64,000 nt of DNA. Origin: Paenibacillus taichungensis. GTDB lineage: Bacteria; Bacillota; Bacilli; Paenibacillales; Paenibacillaceae. Of this stretch, positions 17,059 through 26,454 are shown piece after piece; positions within the stretch are counted from its first letter, which is position 1, and every line of letters starts with the position of its first letter. The position numbers were made by a program, and so were the translations under genes. A model generated the notes under the pieces. It was given only the letters and a program-made list of their open reading frames with translations. It did not search any database and was not told the DNA's origin. The stretch spans positions 806,001-870,000 of the forward strand of contig NZ_JABMCC010000118.1 in NCBI RefSeq assembly GCF_013359905.1, written 5' to 3'.

Positions 17059-18887
17059 CCCGTTTCCTCCCTTGTAACTGGAATGCTGATGGTCACCTCA
17101 CATCCTTCGCCCTCCATACTGTTCAGGTGCAGTCCATAATCACTGCCATAATTCAGACGTATGCGGTCGTGCACGTTCTTAAGACCCAAAGATCGGTCAG
17201 ATGTCTCAGCAGCTTCATCACCCTTATGCAACCCATGCTGCAGTTCAAGCAATCTCTCTGCGGACATCCCCTTTCCGTTATCCTTCACACGGATGTGAAT
17301 CACGCCGTTCTCTTCTTCGGCTGTGATGGAGATCCGGTTATCATCATCATTTGTACGAAAACCATGCACTATATAATTCTCAATAATCGGCTGGACCAGC
17401 AACTTGACGACCATGCTTCCCGCCGCTGCATTCTCGATATGGGTCTCCACGTGCAGCTTGTCCTCATACCGATATTGGACCAAAGCCAGGTACATGCCGC
17501 ACAGCTCTATTTCCTCCGCCAAGGTGACATGGGTCTGCTTTTTGATCAAATGACGGAACATCGTGGCGAGAATATAAATCATCTGCCCAACATCCCTGGC
17601 TCCCAAACTGATGGCTTTCATGCGGATGCTTTCGAGCGTATTGTACAAAAAATGGGGATTGATCTGGGCTTGCAAAGCGACAAGCTGCGCGTTCTTTTGC
17701 TTGATCTCTGACACATATACCGTTTCTATGTAAGACTCCAGCCGATCACACATATGATTAAATCTCTGCGAAATCTGCTGCAGCTCATCTTCCCCCTCCA
17801 TCTCGATACGTTTACTCAGATCACCCTCCTGCCAGCGACGCATGTAAAGCACGAGTCTGTGAATTTTTTTGGAATAACGACGGATGATGGTGAACGTCAC
17901 CGCGATGCTAATCATGATGCACAGAATCACAATCCCAATGAGGCTGAAACGAATCGCCTGAAGGCTCTGTTTGATTTGCGACTCCGGAATAATAGAAGCC
18001 ACGACCATGCCCGTATTCCCGATATTCAGCAGCTGCACCTTGGAACGCTCCTCCAGATCCACCCAATCCTCCGGCAAGTTCATCTTCCCCCAGTACGGGT
18101 AGACAATGTTGTCATACTTGCCCTGCGAATCGAAAATCACCTCACCTTCCCCGGTCATCAGCATGATCCGACTGTTCTTGCCGCCCGGCCTGTCTCGAAG
18201 AAGCCCTTTGATACGGTCTGTATTCAGCTCAAACATAATTGCACCATACTGCTTCAATGTCACGGAGTCTTTGAGCACATTCGCATAGCTGTATGGAGTA
18301 GGCTCATCATCCATTTTCCCTTCGAAAAGCGGTTCGCTGCCCATGTACTGCCAAGGTGCACTCCTTAGTTGCTGGAACCAGTCCTGATGCCCTGCAGACA
18401 GCTTGGGATGATAGTAAAAGTGCTGGGTCTCCCGATTAAGAACATAGAAGAAATCCTGATCCGTGCTGTATAAGACGACATTTGCAATCGAAGCCTCATC
18501 CTTTAACAGCAGACGTAATTGATAATCGAAGTTCCCTCGCTCCGTACGGTAGCTGTAAGCATATTGATTCAGACGCCAATTGAGAAAATCCTCGTATTCA
18601 TGAGTCAAAAAATACTTCAGATCATCGCCGATCATAGCGTCGGTATAAATCTGCTGCACGGCATTATACAGCCGTTCATACTGCTGATTCAAGTTGATGC
18701 TGACAATATCCAGCTCCTGCAAACTCGCATCCATTTGTTCCTGTACCACTCGCTGTTCATAGTAGCGGTAGGCCAATACCGCGATGCTGATGAACAACAG
18801 GACCATCACCATGGAATAAAACAGCAAAATTTTGTTGAACATTTTTTTCTTCAAGTAGTTCTTATACATGGTTCGTATCCTGGACAT
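17055..18887 (-). CDS. YesM-type sensor histidine kinase
   Basis: This 610-aa membrane sensor has one helix at about 19-40, an extracellular dCache-like domain (about 45-305), a second helix at about 312-335 and a HAMP domain (336-390). The His_kinase block has H412 in N-P-H-F-L-Y-N-T-L-E, and the ATPase domain (505-605) carries KDNGKGM and GLKNV. The NPHFLYN motif marks the LytS/YesM family. It likely senses an extracellular glycan or the loaded binding protein of the adjacent transporter. ATG 18887 has AGGAGGTG about 11 bases upstream; a later ATG at 18869 is possible. Confidence 0.95.
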   Translation of the reverse strand: MSRIRTMYKNYLKKKMFNKILLFYSMVMVLLFISIAVLAYRYYEQRVVQEQMDASLQELDIVSINLNQQYERLYNAVQQIYTDAMIGDDLKYFLTHEYEDFLNWRLNQYAYSYRTERGNFDYQLRLLLKDEASIANVVLYSTDQDFFYVLNRETQHFYYHPKLSAGHQDWFQQLRSAPWQYMGSEPLFEGKMDDEPTPYSYANVLKDSVTLKQYGAIMFELNTDRIKGLLRDRPGGKNSRIMLMTGEGEVIFDSQGKYDNIVYPYWGKMNLPEDWVDLEERSKVQLLNIGNTGMVVASIIPESQIKQSLQAIRFSLIGIVILCIMISIAVTFTIIRRYSKKIHRLVLYMRRWQEGDLSKRIEMEGEDELQQISQRFNHMCDRLESYIETVYVSEIKQKNAQLVALQAQINPHFLYNTLESIRMKAISLGARDVGQMIYILATMFRHLIKKQTHVTLAEEIELCGMYLALVQYRYEDKLHVETHIENAAAGSMVVKLLVQPIIENYIVHGFRTNDDDNRISITAEEENGVIHIRVKDNGKGMSAERLLELQHGLHKGDEAAETSDRSLGLKNVHDRIRLNYGSDYGLHLNSMEGEGCEVTISIPVTREETG

Positions 18888-18991
18888 TCGCGCCTGAACA
18901 CCTCCTCCAGACCCATTTCCAACTCAGTGTATCACCGTTTGGTTAAATTCGACAATCACCAGCGCATAGAACCAGTAATCCATATTACGAT

Positions 18992-19020
18992 TTGTCAAAA
19001 TTGAATGGAAGCGCTATAAT
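18992..19020 (+). promoter_or_regulatory. Promoter of the alpha-mannosidase gene with overlapping cre-like site
   Basis: TTGTCA (18992-18997), a 17-bp spacer and TATAAT (19015-19020) form a near-consensus sigma-A promoter. The cre-like TGGAAGCGCTATAA (19006-19019) covers the -10, so CcpA binding would block initiation. The leader then runs about 90 bases. It ends with CCCC (19089-19092) able to pair with GGGG just before the start, which could partly hide the ribosome-binding site. Confidence 0.7.
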
Positions 19021-19115
19021 GGGCGCATTCCCCTATAAAAGTTATGTAATACATACTCGCTTTGGATGCTCTCTATATATGAATCACTCCCCGATAAAAT
19101 GAACTGGGGGTTTTT

Positions 19116-22100
19116 ATGATGTTTCTTACTGAAAACAAACTACAAGCACGTATTCATGAATTATCCGAGCTCCGTTACCGGGATCGTCTGCCTTTAAATC
19201 ATTTTCTCGCCTGCGAAGACCGCAGGGAAGAGATCAACCCGGTCCTGCCTGGAGACGATAGCCATTGGAAGCCTATGCATACAGGAGAAAGTTGGTCCGG
19301 TCGAGATCTCTATTTGTGGCTGCGTACAAAAGTCGAGTTCCCTGCCTCCTGGGAAGATAAACGGATTGTCGGACTGTTTGATTTTGGCGATACCGGGGGT
19401 GGTAACAATTCCGGCTTTGAATCACTGTTCTACTGGGATGGCAAGCCATTTCAAGGCGTGGATTCCAACCACAAGGAAGTGTTCTTTCCAGCCTCTGCCG
19501 CAGGCAGCACCAACGAGTTGGTCTTCCGCTTATGGTCCGGTCTGGAAGGTGGCGGTCAGCCCCGCAACCAGACGCATACGTTCAGACAAGCAGAACTGTG
19601 CTGGCTGGATGAAGCTGTTGATGATCTTGTATTTACAGGGTCAGCAATTCTGGAAACGGTCAACATTCTGGATGCCCATGCACCGGAACGCACAAAGCTG
19701 CTTCATGCACTCCAGCAGTCTTTCCGCCTGATCGATTGGTCGCAGCCTAAGTCCGATGTCTTCTATACTTCTGTGCATGACGCAAGGGATGACCTAAGCT
19801 CCCGATTGAATGCGATGGACAAGGCCTCTGATGTGACCGTTACTTGTATCGGCCATACTCATATTGACGTTGCCTGGCTGTGGCGGTTGAAGCACACGCG
19901 CGAGAAATGCGCCCGCTCCTTCTCTACGGTCATGCGCCTGATGGAGATGTTCCCGGAGTATGTTTTCCTTCAGACACAGCCGCAATTGTACGAATATGTG
20001 AAAGAGGACTACCCGGAACTGTACGAATCCATCAAGGAACGTGTCGCTGAAGGTCGCTGGGAAGCGGGCGGCGGCATGTGGCTGGAGGCTGACTGCAACC
20101 TGACCTCGGGTGAATCCCTGGTCCGACAATTGCTGATTGGCACTCGTTTTCTCAAAGAAGAATTCGGGACGGATTGCCGATATCTATGGTTGCCCGATGT
20201 TTTCGGCTACAGCTGGTCTCTGCCGCAAATTCTGAAAAAATCCGGCATCCATACGTTCATGACAACCAAAATCAGCTGGAACCAATACAACCGCATGCCA
20301 TTCGATACATTCCACTGGCGCGGAATTGACGGCTCAGAGGTGCTGACCCACTTCATTACTACACCCGAGCCTTGGTCCGAGCCGGGTTCATGGTTCTATA
20401 CCTATAACGGGAAAATCATTCCGAAGACGGTCAAGGGCATCTGGGATGCCTACCGTGATAAGGAGATGAACCAGGATCTGCTACTGTCGTACGGATACGG
20501 AGACGGTGGAGGCGGAGTTAACCGGGAAATGCTGGAGATGAGACGTCGGCTGGATCAACTGCCCGGATTGCCCAAGGTCAAGACAGGACGCGCAGATGAT
20601 TATTTTGAAAAGTTGCAGGAGACGGTCGAGAAAACCGATTCGTACATCCATACTTGGGATGGCGAACTGTATCTGGAGTATCATCGCGGAACGTATACCA
20701 GTCAGGCGTACAACAAACGGATGAACCGCAAGCTTGAGCTGGCTTACCGCGAAGCGGAATGGCTGAATGCATTGCAAAGTATTGTGCATAATGACTGGAA
20801 TCTGTATCAAGCGAAGTCTCTGACTGCGGGTTGGAAAATCATTTTGCGCAACCAGTTCCATGACATCATTCCCGGTTCCTCCATCACAGAGGTGTATGAG
20901 GATAGCCGAATTGAATATGCAGAAGCTGAGCAGATTGGCAGTCACGTGGACACGCAGGCTCGGATGGCTATCGCTTGCAGCGGAGAATCTCCGCATACGT
21001 ACACCATTTGGAACTCTTCCCCATGGGTCGTTACAGAAATCGTGAGCATTCCTGCGGCATCAGGCGAATTGGAAACGGGAACTTGGCTGAGCGATTCCGG
21101 AGAGCTCCTGAACGCTCAATACCAGGATGCACGTTGGTCCGTCGAGGTGAATAATATTCCTTCGCTGGGGTATACCACCATTCACTTCCAGAGCGGTACG
21201 GTAAACGATATCCCTGAGCAATCGTCATTCATCCACACAGCCAATGGAATTGAGACACCGTTCTATCTGCTCGAGTGGAATGAGAATGGGCAGTTGACCC
21301 GCCTTTACGATAAAGAGTCACATCGTGAGGTCCTTGCCAAAGGCGCTAGAGGCAATGTGCTTCAGGTGTTCGAGGACAAACCACTTGCCCACGAGGCCTG
21401 GGATATTGATATCTTCTATCAGGAGGATATGCGAGAGATTACGAAATGCACCAGCATTGAAGTCGTAGAGACGGGACCACTTCAGACCGTGATTCGCTTT
21501 GCTTGGGAATACCTTGGCTCCACGATTACGCAGAACATGACTGTATATACCGGGCAGCGACGAATCGATTACACCACTGAGGTGGATTGGCATGAACAGC
21601 AGCAACTGCTGAAAGTTGCCTTCCCAGTCGGCATCCGCTCTACGGAAGCCACCTACGATATTCAGTTCGGTAACGTTAAACGGCCGACGCACTGGAACAC
21701 AAGTTGGGACTGGGCGCGTTTCGAATCCGTTGGCCATCAATGGGCTGATCTGTCCGATAGAGGTTATGGCGTCAGTTTGCTGAATGATTCCAAGTACGGT
21801 TATGACATTAAAGACAACGTCATGCGGCTGACCCTGATCAAGAGCGCTACGCACCCTGATCCACATGCCGATCAGGGACTGCACAGCTTCACCTATGCTC
21901 TTCTTCCGCATCAGGGAGATTGGCTCGTTGGCGGAACCGTGCAGCAGGCCTGGCTTCTGAATGCTCCAGCTCGATATACACAAGGGGTATCAGAGCAGCC
22001 AAGTCGATCCATGCTCACCTTGTCCGGCAGCACAGCCATGATCTCGGCAGTTAAGAAGGCGGAGGATTCCAATCGTGTCATCGTACGCGTTCATGATTAT

Positions 22101-22268
22101 TCCGGCAGCATGAATACGCTTGAACTGACAAGCGATCTACGGATTCACGCGTGGAGAGAATGCAATCTTATGGAAGTACCAGAGGGCGAACTCCTGTATG
22201 ATACACCGATAACTTTTGCTCTTGAACCTTATGAAATCAAGACGTTTGAGATTGATCTGAGAGTATAA
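19116..22268 (+). CDS. Alpha-mannosidase, glycoside hydrolase family 38
   Basis: This 1050-aa zinc-dependent exo-mannosidase has no signal peptide, so it is cytoplasmic. The active-site motif GHTHIDVAWLW (246-256) supplies metal ligands H249 and D251. W-L-P-D-V-F-G-Y-S supplies the nucleophile D361. The N-terminal extension (1-235) and the C-terminal beta domains are those of bacterial GH38 enzymes of about 1000 residues. It is divergent from the YesM/YesN genes. It would strip mannose from glycans imported by the transporter, completing a pathway with the secreted GH85 enzyme. Tandem ATG codons at 19116 and 19119 follow GGGGG; either may be used. Confidence 0.95.
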   Translation: MMFLTENKLQARIHELSELRYRDRLPLNHFLACEDRREEINPVLPGDDSHWKPMHTGESWSGRDLYLWLRTKVEFPASWEDKRIVGLFDFGDTGGGNNSGFESLFYWDGKPFQGVDSNHKEVFFPASAAGSTNELVFRLWSGLEGGGQPRNQTHTFRQAELCWLDEAVDDLVFTGSAILETVNILDAHAPERTKLLHALQQSFRLIDWSQPKSDVFYTSVHDARDDLSSRLNAMDKASDVTVTCIGHTHIDVAWLWRLKHTREKCARSFSTVMRLMEMFPEYVFLQTQPQLYEYVKEDYPELYESIKERVAEGRWEAGGGMWLEADCNLTSGESLVRQLLIGTRFLKEEFGTDCRYLWLPDVFGYSWSLPQILKKSGIHTFMTTKISWNQYNRMPFDTFHWRGIDGSEVLTHFITTPEPWSEPGSWFYTYNGKIIPKTVKGIWDAYRDKEMNQDLLLSYGYGDGGGGVNREMLEMRRRLDQLPGLPKVKTGRADDYFEKLQETVEKTDSYIHTWDGELYLEYHRGTYTSQAYNKRMNRKLELAYREAEWLNALQSIVHNDWNLYQAKSLTAGWKIILRNQFHDIIPGSSITEVYEDSRIEYAEAEQIGSHVDTQARMAIACSGESPHTYTIWNSSPWVVTEIVSIPAASGELETGTWLSDSGELLNAQYQDARWSVEVNNIPSLGYTTIHFQSGTVNDIPEQSSFIHTANGIETPFYLLEWNENGQLTRLYDKESHREVLAKGARGNVLQVFEDKPLAHEAWDIDIFYQEDMREITKCTSIEVVETGPLQTVIRFAWEYLGSTITQNMTVYTGQRRIDYTTEVDWHEQQQLLKVAFPVGIRSTEATYDIQFGNVKRPTHWNTSWDWARFESVGHQWADLSDRGYGVSLLNDSKYGYDIKDNVMRLTLIKSATHPDPHADQGLHSFTYALLPHQGDWLVGGTVQQAWLLNAPARYTQGVSEQPSRSMLTLSGSTAMISAVKKAEDSNRVIVRVHDYSGSMNTLELTSDLRIHAWRECNLMEVPEGELLYDTPITFALEPYEIKTFEIDLRV

Positions 22269-22295
22269 TCCTATAACTGCAGCAGCTTAACCAAA

Positions 22296-22342
22296 GAAAC
22301 CAGCAAATCCCCAGATGATGGGCGACTTGCTGGTTTCTTCGT
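22296..22342 (+). terminator. Terminator after the alpha-mannosidase gene
   Basis: GAAACCAGCAA (22296-22306) and TTGCTGGTTTC (22327-22337) form a perfect 11-bp stem with a 20-base loop. The T-tail is short, so termination may be partial. Confidence 0.7.
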
Positions 22343-22438
22343 GTTGTAGTTATTCGATCCTTATTCAGACAGTAACGGTCCGCAACCAATGCTTCTCAAT
22401 GACGTATTATAGAACAAAATGGAAAGGATGGCGTTTAT

Positions 22439-23143
22439 ATGGGAGAGTCAATCAAAAAAATGAAGTCCCCCACCTTCATTTTCTTTTCATGCGTCCTGGT
22501 CCTGTCCGTAATCATCGCAATCCTGTCCAGACCTTATTTCACAGAGCCGATTTTCCATGTTGAGAACAACAAGTACACATTCGATAGTGAACAAGGTAAT
22601 CTAACGACTTATCGCAGCAGAACGGCAGATCCTATTCAAGTACGCCTTGATCATCAGGAACGGACTGTTTACATCAATCATCAGCAATATCTCATCACGA
22701 AAATTGATTCTGCGTTCAGTACAACGTATAAGTTGATATATCCTAACGGGAACAAGTATGAAGTCCAAGATCATTCCGGACAGTTAATAAGTTTTGATGC
22801 AAAAGGCAATAGCGTTTCCGAGGTCTTCTTGTACGTTGGCAGTCAAAGAGTACTTCAGGATGGGGAAGAACAATTCTCTCCTGCAACGCTTGTAACAGCC
22901 GCCTACCCAGATTATCATTACACTCGTGGTGCTCCAGGTTATCTGTTTCTCGCATTAGCCGCAGTGATATTCGGATGGTGCAGCTTCCGTTATCAAAAAT
23001 TTCAAGACTTCCTTTTCTACCTCTCGCTTCGTTCGTTCTGGGCGAACGATGCAGAACCTAGCGACTTTGATTACTTTTTGAGCAAAGTATGCGGGATTGT
23101 CGTTATGATAGGGGCTTTCTGGATCGCTATTAATGCATTCTGA
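22439..23143 (+). CDS. Membrane protein of unknown function
   Basis: I do not recognise this family. The 234-aa product has an N-terminal membrane helix (about 12-30) and an extracytoplasmic beta-rich domain (about 35-160). A second helix follows at about 165-185 and a C-terminal helix at about 212-232, with a basic/aromatic cytoplasmic loop between them. No catalytic motif is evident. AAAGGATGG precedes the ATG. It stands alone between the mannosidase terminator and a convergent monooxygenase gene, so context gives no hint of its role. Confidence 0.8.
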   Translation: MGESIKKMKSPTFIFFSCVLVLSVIIAILSRPYFTEPIFHVENNKYTFDSEQGNLTTYRSRTADPIQVRLDHQERTVYINHQQYLITKIDSAFSTTYKLIYPNGNKYEVQDHSGQLISFDAKGNSVSEVFLYVGSQRVLQDGEEQFSPATLVTAAYPDYHYTRGAPGYLFLALAAVIFGWCSFRYQKFQDFLFYLSLRSFWANDAEPSDFDYFLSKVCGIVVMIGAFWIAINAF

Positions 23144-23174
23144 ACTGAAAGCAATTCGATGTACCATAATTGGT

Positions 23175-24497
23175 TTATTTTACCGTCTCTAATGTATATC
23201 GATTGCGTGGAATCTCAAGCCCTAGATTACCGCGCAGTGTCTCATGCTCATACTCGGTACGGAACAGGCCGCGCTCTTGTAAGACAGGTACGACCAGGTC
23301 CACGAAGTCAGCGAGTCCGTTCGGCACAACTGTACGAATGTTGAAACCGTCCGCAGCTCCCCCTTCGAACCACTCCTGAATCTGATCAGCGATCTGATCC
23401 GGTGTACCGATGAAAGATGTGCGAGGTGTCGATGCAAGCAATGCCACTTGGCGGAGGGTCAGCCCCTGTTCTCGTGCCTGCTGCTTGATCTTGTCCGTTG
23501 TACTGCGGAAGCTGTTACTGCCCAAATCACCAATCTCCGGGAAAGGCTCATCCAATGGGAATTGGGCAAAGTCATAATGATCGAAGTAACGTCCCAAATA
23601 ATTCAGTGCATGGTCAATATCGACCAACTCCGCGATTTCCTGATACTTGCGCTCCGCTTCTTCCTCCGTTCTGCCCACAATGGGACCGATGCCAGGGAAG
23701 ATCAGGATATCTTCTGCCTTACGACCATAAGCCACCGCTCTTGCCTTCACATCCGAATAGAACTCCTGAGCTTCCTCCAACGTCTCGTGCCCCGTGTATA
23801 TAGCATCGGCCGATCGGGCCGCCAGATCCTTGCCGGATTCGGAAGAACCTGCCTGGAAAACGACCGGATGTCCTTGCTTCGAGCGCGCCACATTGAGTGG
23901 ACCTTGGACAGAAAAGTGATCTCCCTTGTGGTTCAGCGTATGCAGTTTGGATGGGTCGAAGAAAACACCGTTCTCTTTATCCCCGATAAACGCGTCATCC
24001 TCCCAGGAATCCCACAGGCCTTTGACCACATTCAGATGTTCTTCTGCAATTTCGTAGCGCAGTGCGTGGTTTGGATGTTCACCTTTGCCAAAATTCTGAG
24101 CCGAGCCTTCAAGTGGTGAAGTGACAACGTTCCATCCGGCTCTTCCTCCACTGATATGGTCCAGGGAGGCAAATTGTCTTGCCACTGTGAACGGTTCACT
24201 ATATGAGGTGGACAACGTCGCGACCAGCCCGATGTGTGAAGTTGCTCCCGCAAGAATAGAGAGCAGGGTTAACGGTTCAAAACGATTCAGGAAATGCGGG
24301 TTGGATTTCTCGTTAATAAAGAGGCCGTCCGCAATAAAGAGCAGATCGAACTTCCCTTCCTCTGCCTTAATCGCCTGCTTCTTGTAGAAATCCAGATTTA
24401 CGCTGGCATTGATCGGAATATCCGGGTGTCGCCAAAAAGAGATGCTATTTCCCACTCCATTCAAGTTTGCTCCCAATCTCAATCGTCGTTGTGACAT
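23175..24497 (-). CDS. LLM-class flavin-dependent monooxygenase (NtaA/SnaA/DszA family)
   Basis: This 440-aa cytoplasmic FMN-dependent monooxygenase has the bacterial luciferase-like barrel. Family blocks are visible in order: a start like RLRLGANLNGVG, SLDHISGGRAGWNVVTS, the Y-x-I-x-E-E-x-L-x-V-V-K-G-L-W helix, QAGSSESG, and the late ASTPRTSFIGTPDQIAD. Relatives oxidise nitrilotriacetate, sulfonates or dibenzothiophene sulfone, or act on organosulfur compounds. The actual substrate is unknown. An MFS transporter gene lies 84 bases upstream on the same strand, so transport and oxidation are probably linked. Confidence 0.93.
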   Translation of the reverse strand: MSQRRLRLGANLNGVGNSISFWRHPDIPINASVNLDFYKKQAIKAEEGKFDLLFIADGLFINEKSNPHFLNRFEPLTLLSILAGATSHIGLVATLSTSYSEPFTVARQFASLDHISGGRAGWNVVTSPLEGSAQNFGKGEHPNHALRYEIAEEHLNVVKGLWDSWEDDAFIGDKENGVFFDPSKLHTLNHKGDHFSVQGPLNVARSKQGHPVVFQAGSSESGKDLAARSADAIYTGHETLEEAQEFYSDVKARAVAYGRKAEDILIFPGIGPIVGRTEEEAERKYQEIAELVDIDHALNYLGRYFDHYDFAQFPLDEPFPEIGDLGSNSFRSTTDKIKQQAREQGLTLRQVALLASTPRTSFIGTPDQIADQIQEWFEGGAADGFNIRTVVPNGLADFVDLVVPVLQERGLFRTEYEHETLRGNLGLEIPRNRYTLETVK

Positions 24498-24581
24498 ATT
24501 AATTCCTCCCTATATTGTTGTCATGACCATTTAATTCAGTCCGAGTACCTTTTTTTCTCTGAGAGTCGTTTCTTCATTTCA

Positions 24582-25829
24582 TCATTTCTTTATGCTGTTT
24601 GCGCCTGCTTCTGCTGCTGCCATACCCAATCCCGGTTTATTCGCCTGGTTCCTTTCGCTTACCCGGACTGTCCAAGCTGCTCCCAGAAGGACAATGCCTG
24701 TTAGGAGAAAAACAAAAGGAATCCCCGTCCATCCGCCCAGAAAACCGCCAAGTAACGGGCCGAGTACAATACCAAATTGATTCGCAGTCTGACTCAGACT
24801 GACAGCCCTTCCTCGGAAATCACGGTCAGCATATTTGATGATTAACGCATTCAAGGCCGGATACACGGCAGCGAAGAACAGACCATAGACAAATCGCAGA
24901 CTTCCAAAATAAATGAGGTTATTCGCCGTCAGTTGCAGTAAACTGCCAATGCCGCCGCCCAGCAGGCCGATAAACAGGGTTTTCTCATATCCGATCTTCC
25001 CGCCAATTCTTCCCCAGCGCGGCCCCATAATTACCGTTGCCACACCGATAGCCGAGAAGACGATTCCTGCACTGAGTGTTGCACTACTGACGTCCCCACC
25101 AATCTGGACCACATAAAGCGTCAGCACAGGTTCAATAATGAGCACAGAAGTTGAAACGAGCAAAATTAAACCATAGATCCGCATTAATCCCGGAGTGGAG
25201 GCTGCTTTTTTCAGATCACCCAGAATACTTGTGCGAACCACAGTGCGGGGACCGCGGGCTTCTTTTACCCATATCACCATCACAGCCGAGAGCAGCGTAA
25301 TGATCCCCGATGCGATAAAGCATCCGCGCAGCCCGATCCAATGGCTTAGTACTCCACCCACAAGCGGTCCCAGAATTCCTCCGGCAGCCGTGGATGTGGA
25401 GATGACACCAAGCGCATAACCTACATGCTTCTCCGGTGTATTGGTGCCGACCAATGTAATAGATGCAGGATTGAAGCCGGCCATGAGTCCTTGAAATATC
25501 CGCACAGCGATAAACGTGTAAGGGTCATAAACGAAATAGTTAGCCAGGTGAGCAATGGCGAGACCAACGCCCGAACGAATCAGCATCAGTTTGCTTCCGT
25601 ATCTGTCAGCCAGCGAGCCCCAGAAAGGAGCACATAGTCCGCTGATCAGAAAGCTGATCGAGATCGAAATACCGGACCAGACTTCCAATCCGCTCTGAAT
25701 ACCGAGATCATTTTGCAGGAACAGCGGAAAGAACGGCACAGACAAGGTGTAAGCCATATGATTGAAAAATAGGCCAAACCACAGAATATACAGATTTCGC
25801 TTCCAATGCGGCATCACGGCATTCTCCAT
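24582..25829 (-). CDS. MFS transporter (MdtG-like)
   Basis: This 415-aa inner-membrane protein has twelve predicted helices. The cytoplasmic loop between helices 2 and 3 carries the MFS signature G-S-L-A-D-R-Y-G-S-K, and a second copy reads GGKIGYEK. The G-x-L-G-P-L-V-G-G motif in helix 5 is typical of drug-efflux antiporters. It is probably co-transcribed with the flavin monooxygenase downstream. It could export a xenobiotic or import a substrate; drug/H+ efflux is the safer family-level statement. Confidence 0.92.
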   Translation of the reverse strand: MENAVMPHWKRNLYILWFGLFFNHMAYTLSVPFFPLFLQNDLGIQSGLEVWSGISISISFLISGLCAPFWGSLADRYGSKLMLIRSGVGLAIAHLANYFVYDPYTFIAVRIFQGLMAGFNPASITLVGTNTPEKHVGYALGVISTSTAAGGILGPLVGGVLSHWIGLRGCFIASGIITLLSAVMVIWVKEARGPRTVVRTSILGDLKKAASTPGLMRIYGLILLVSTSVLIIEPVLTLYVVQIGGDVSSATLSAGIVFSAIGVATVIMGPRWGRIGGKIGYEKTLFIGLLGGGIGSLLQLTANNLIYFGSLRFVYGLFFAAVYPALNALIIKYADRDFRGRAVSLSQTANQFGIVLGPLLGGFLGGWTGIPFVFLLTGIVLLGAAWTVRVSERNQANKPGLGMAAAEAGANSIKK

Positions 25830-25910
25830 ACTATATAATTCCTATATAAAAAGTAGGTTATTATCCATATTAGGATACCGTCACTGGAAAGTATAATAGA
25901 AAAGTTCAAT

Positions 25911-25941
25911 AGACCCATTCAAGAATTAAATGAATGGATCT
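25911..25941 (-). terminator. Weak hairpin after the GNAT gene
   Basis: AGACCCATTCA (25911-25921) pairs with TGAATGGATCT (25931-25941) with one mismatch. On the minus strand a T-rich but interrupted tail follows. It is probably a partial terminator. Confidence 0.45.
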
Positions 25942-25969
25942 GTTAGATGCTTCTATTTTGACGTAACGA

Positions 25970-26410
25970 TTACTGCACTTGAACGGACATGAATACATCT
26001 ACCTCATCTTCACTGTCCAAAACAAACCCAAAGCGTTCATACAAACGCCGAGCCGGACTGCCCTGCAATACATTTAAAGTAACACGTTTGCCCCGGACCT
26101 CATCCCGTTTCAGCAGCATGTTCAGCACTTGAGTTCCTATTTGCTGACCCTGAAATTCGGGATGGATATAGAAATGTTCCAGTAGCATTTCCTCCGATTT
26201 GGGTTTCAGCGCTACACACCCCACCAGTTCACCCTCGACCTCAATAATCCACGTGTGGACAGGGTCAAATGTATTACGGAAACGTTCACGGACCTTCACC
26301 TCATCGTACCTTTTCAACCTGTTTAAATCATCATATAGAACGAGGGCTCGCAACTCAGCAAGGTGCTCCTGATCTGCCTGCTTGGATTGACGCATGGTGA
26401 TTTGGATCAT
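25970..26410 (-). CDS. GNAT family N-acetyltransferase
   Basis: This acetyl-CoA-dependent acyltransferase has 146 aa from this start. Motif A is visible as the Q-G-Q-Q-I-G-T-Q-V-L loop preceded by LLEHFYIHPEF, and the C-terminal strand ends with ARRLYERFGF. The acceptor is unknown. ATG 26410 is chosen because AAAAGGAGTC sits 6 bases upstream; an in-frame start at 26449 has none. It follows the SMI1/KNR4 gene by 44 bases on the same strand, so the two may form an operon. Confidence 0.9.
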   Translation of the reverse strand: MIQITMRQSKQADQEHLAELRALVLYDDLNRLKRYDEVKVRERFRNTFDPVHTWIIEVEGELVGCVALKPKSEEMLLEHFYIHPEFQGQQIGTQVLNMLLKRDEVRGKRVTLNVLQGSPARRLYERFGFVLDSEDEVDVFMSVQVQ

Positions 26411-26454
26411 TAAAAAGACTCCTTTTACGCATAAGTTATTCGAATTCATGCTGC

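Noticed and set aside
25840..25860. TATATA-flanked short palindrome before the MFS/monooxygenase operon
   Set aside because: Its arms are only low-complexity TATATA repeats, which occur by chance in AT-rich gaps.
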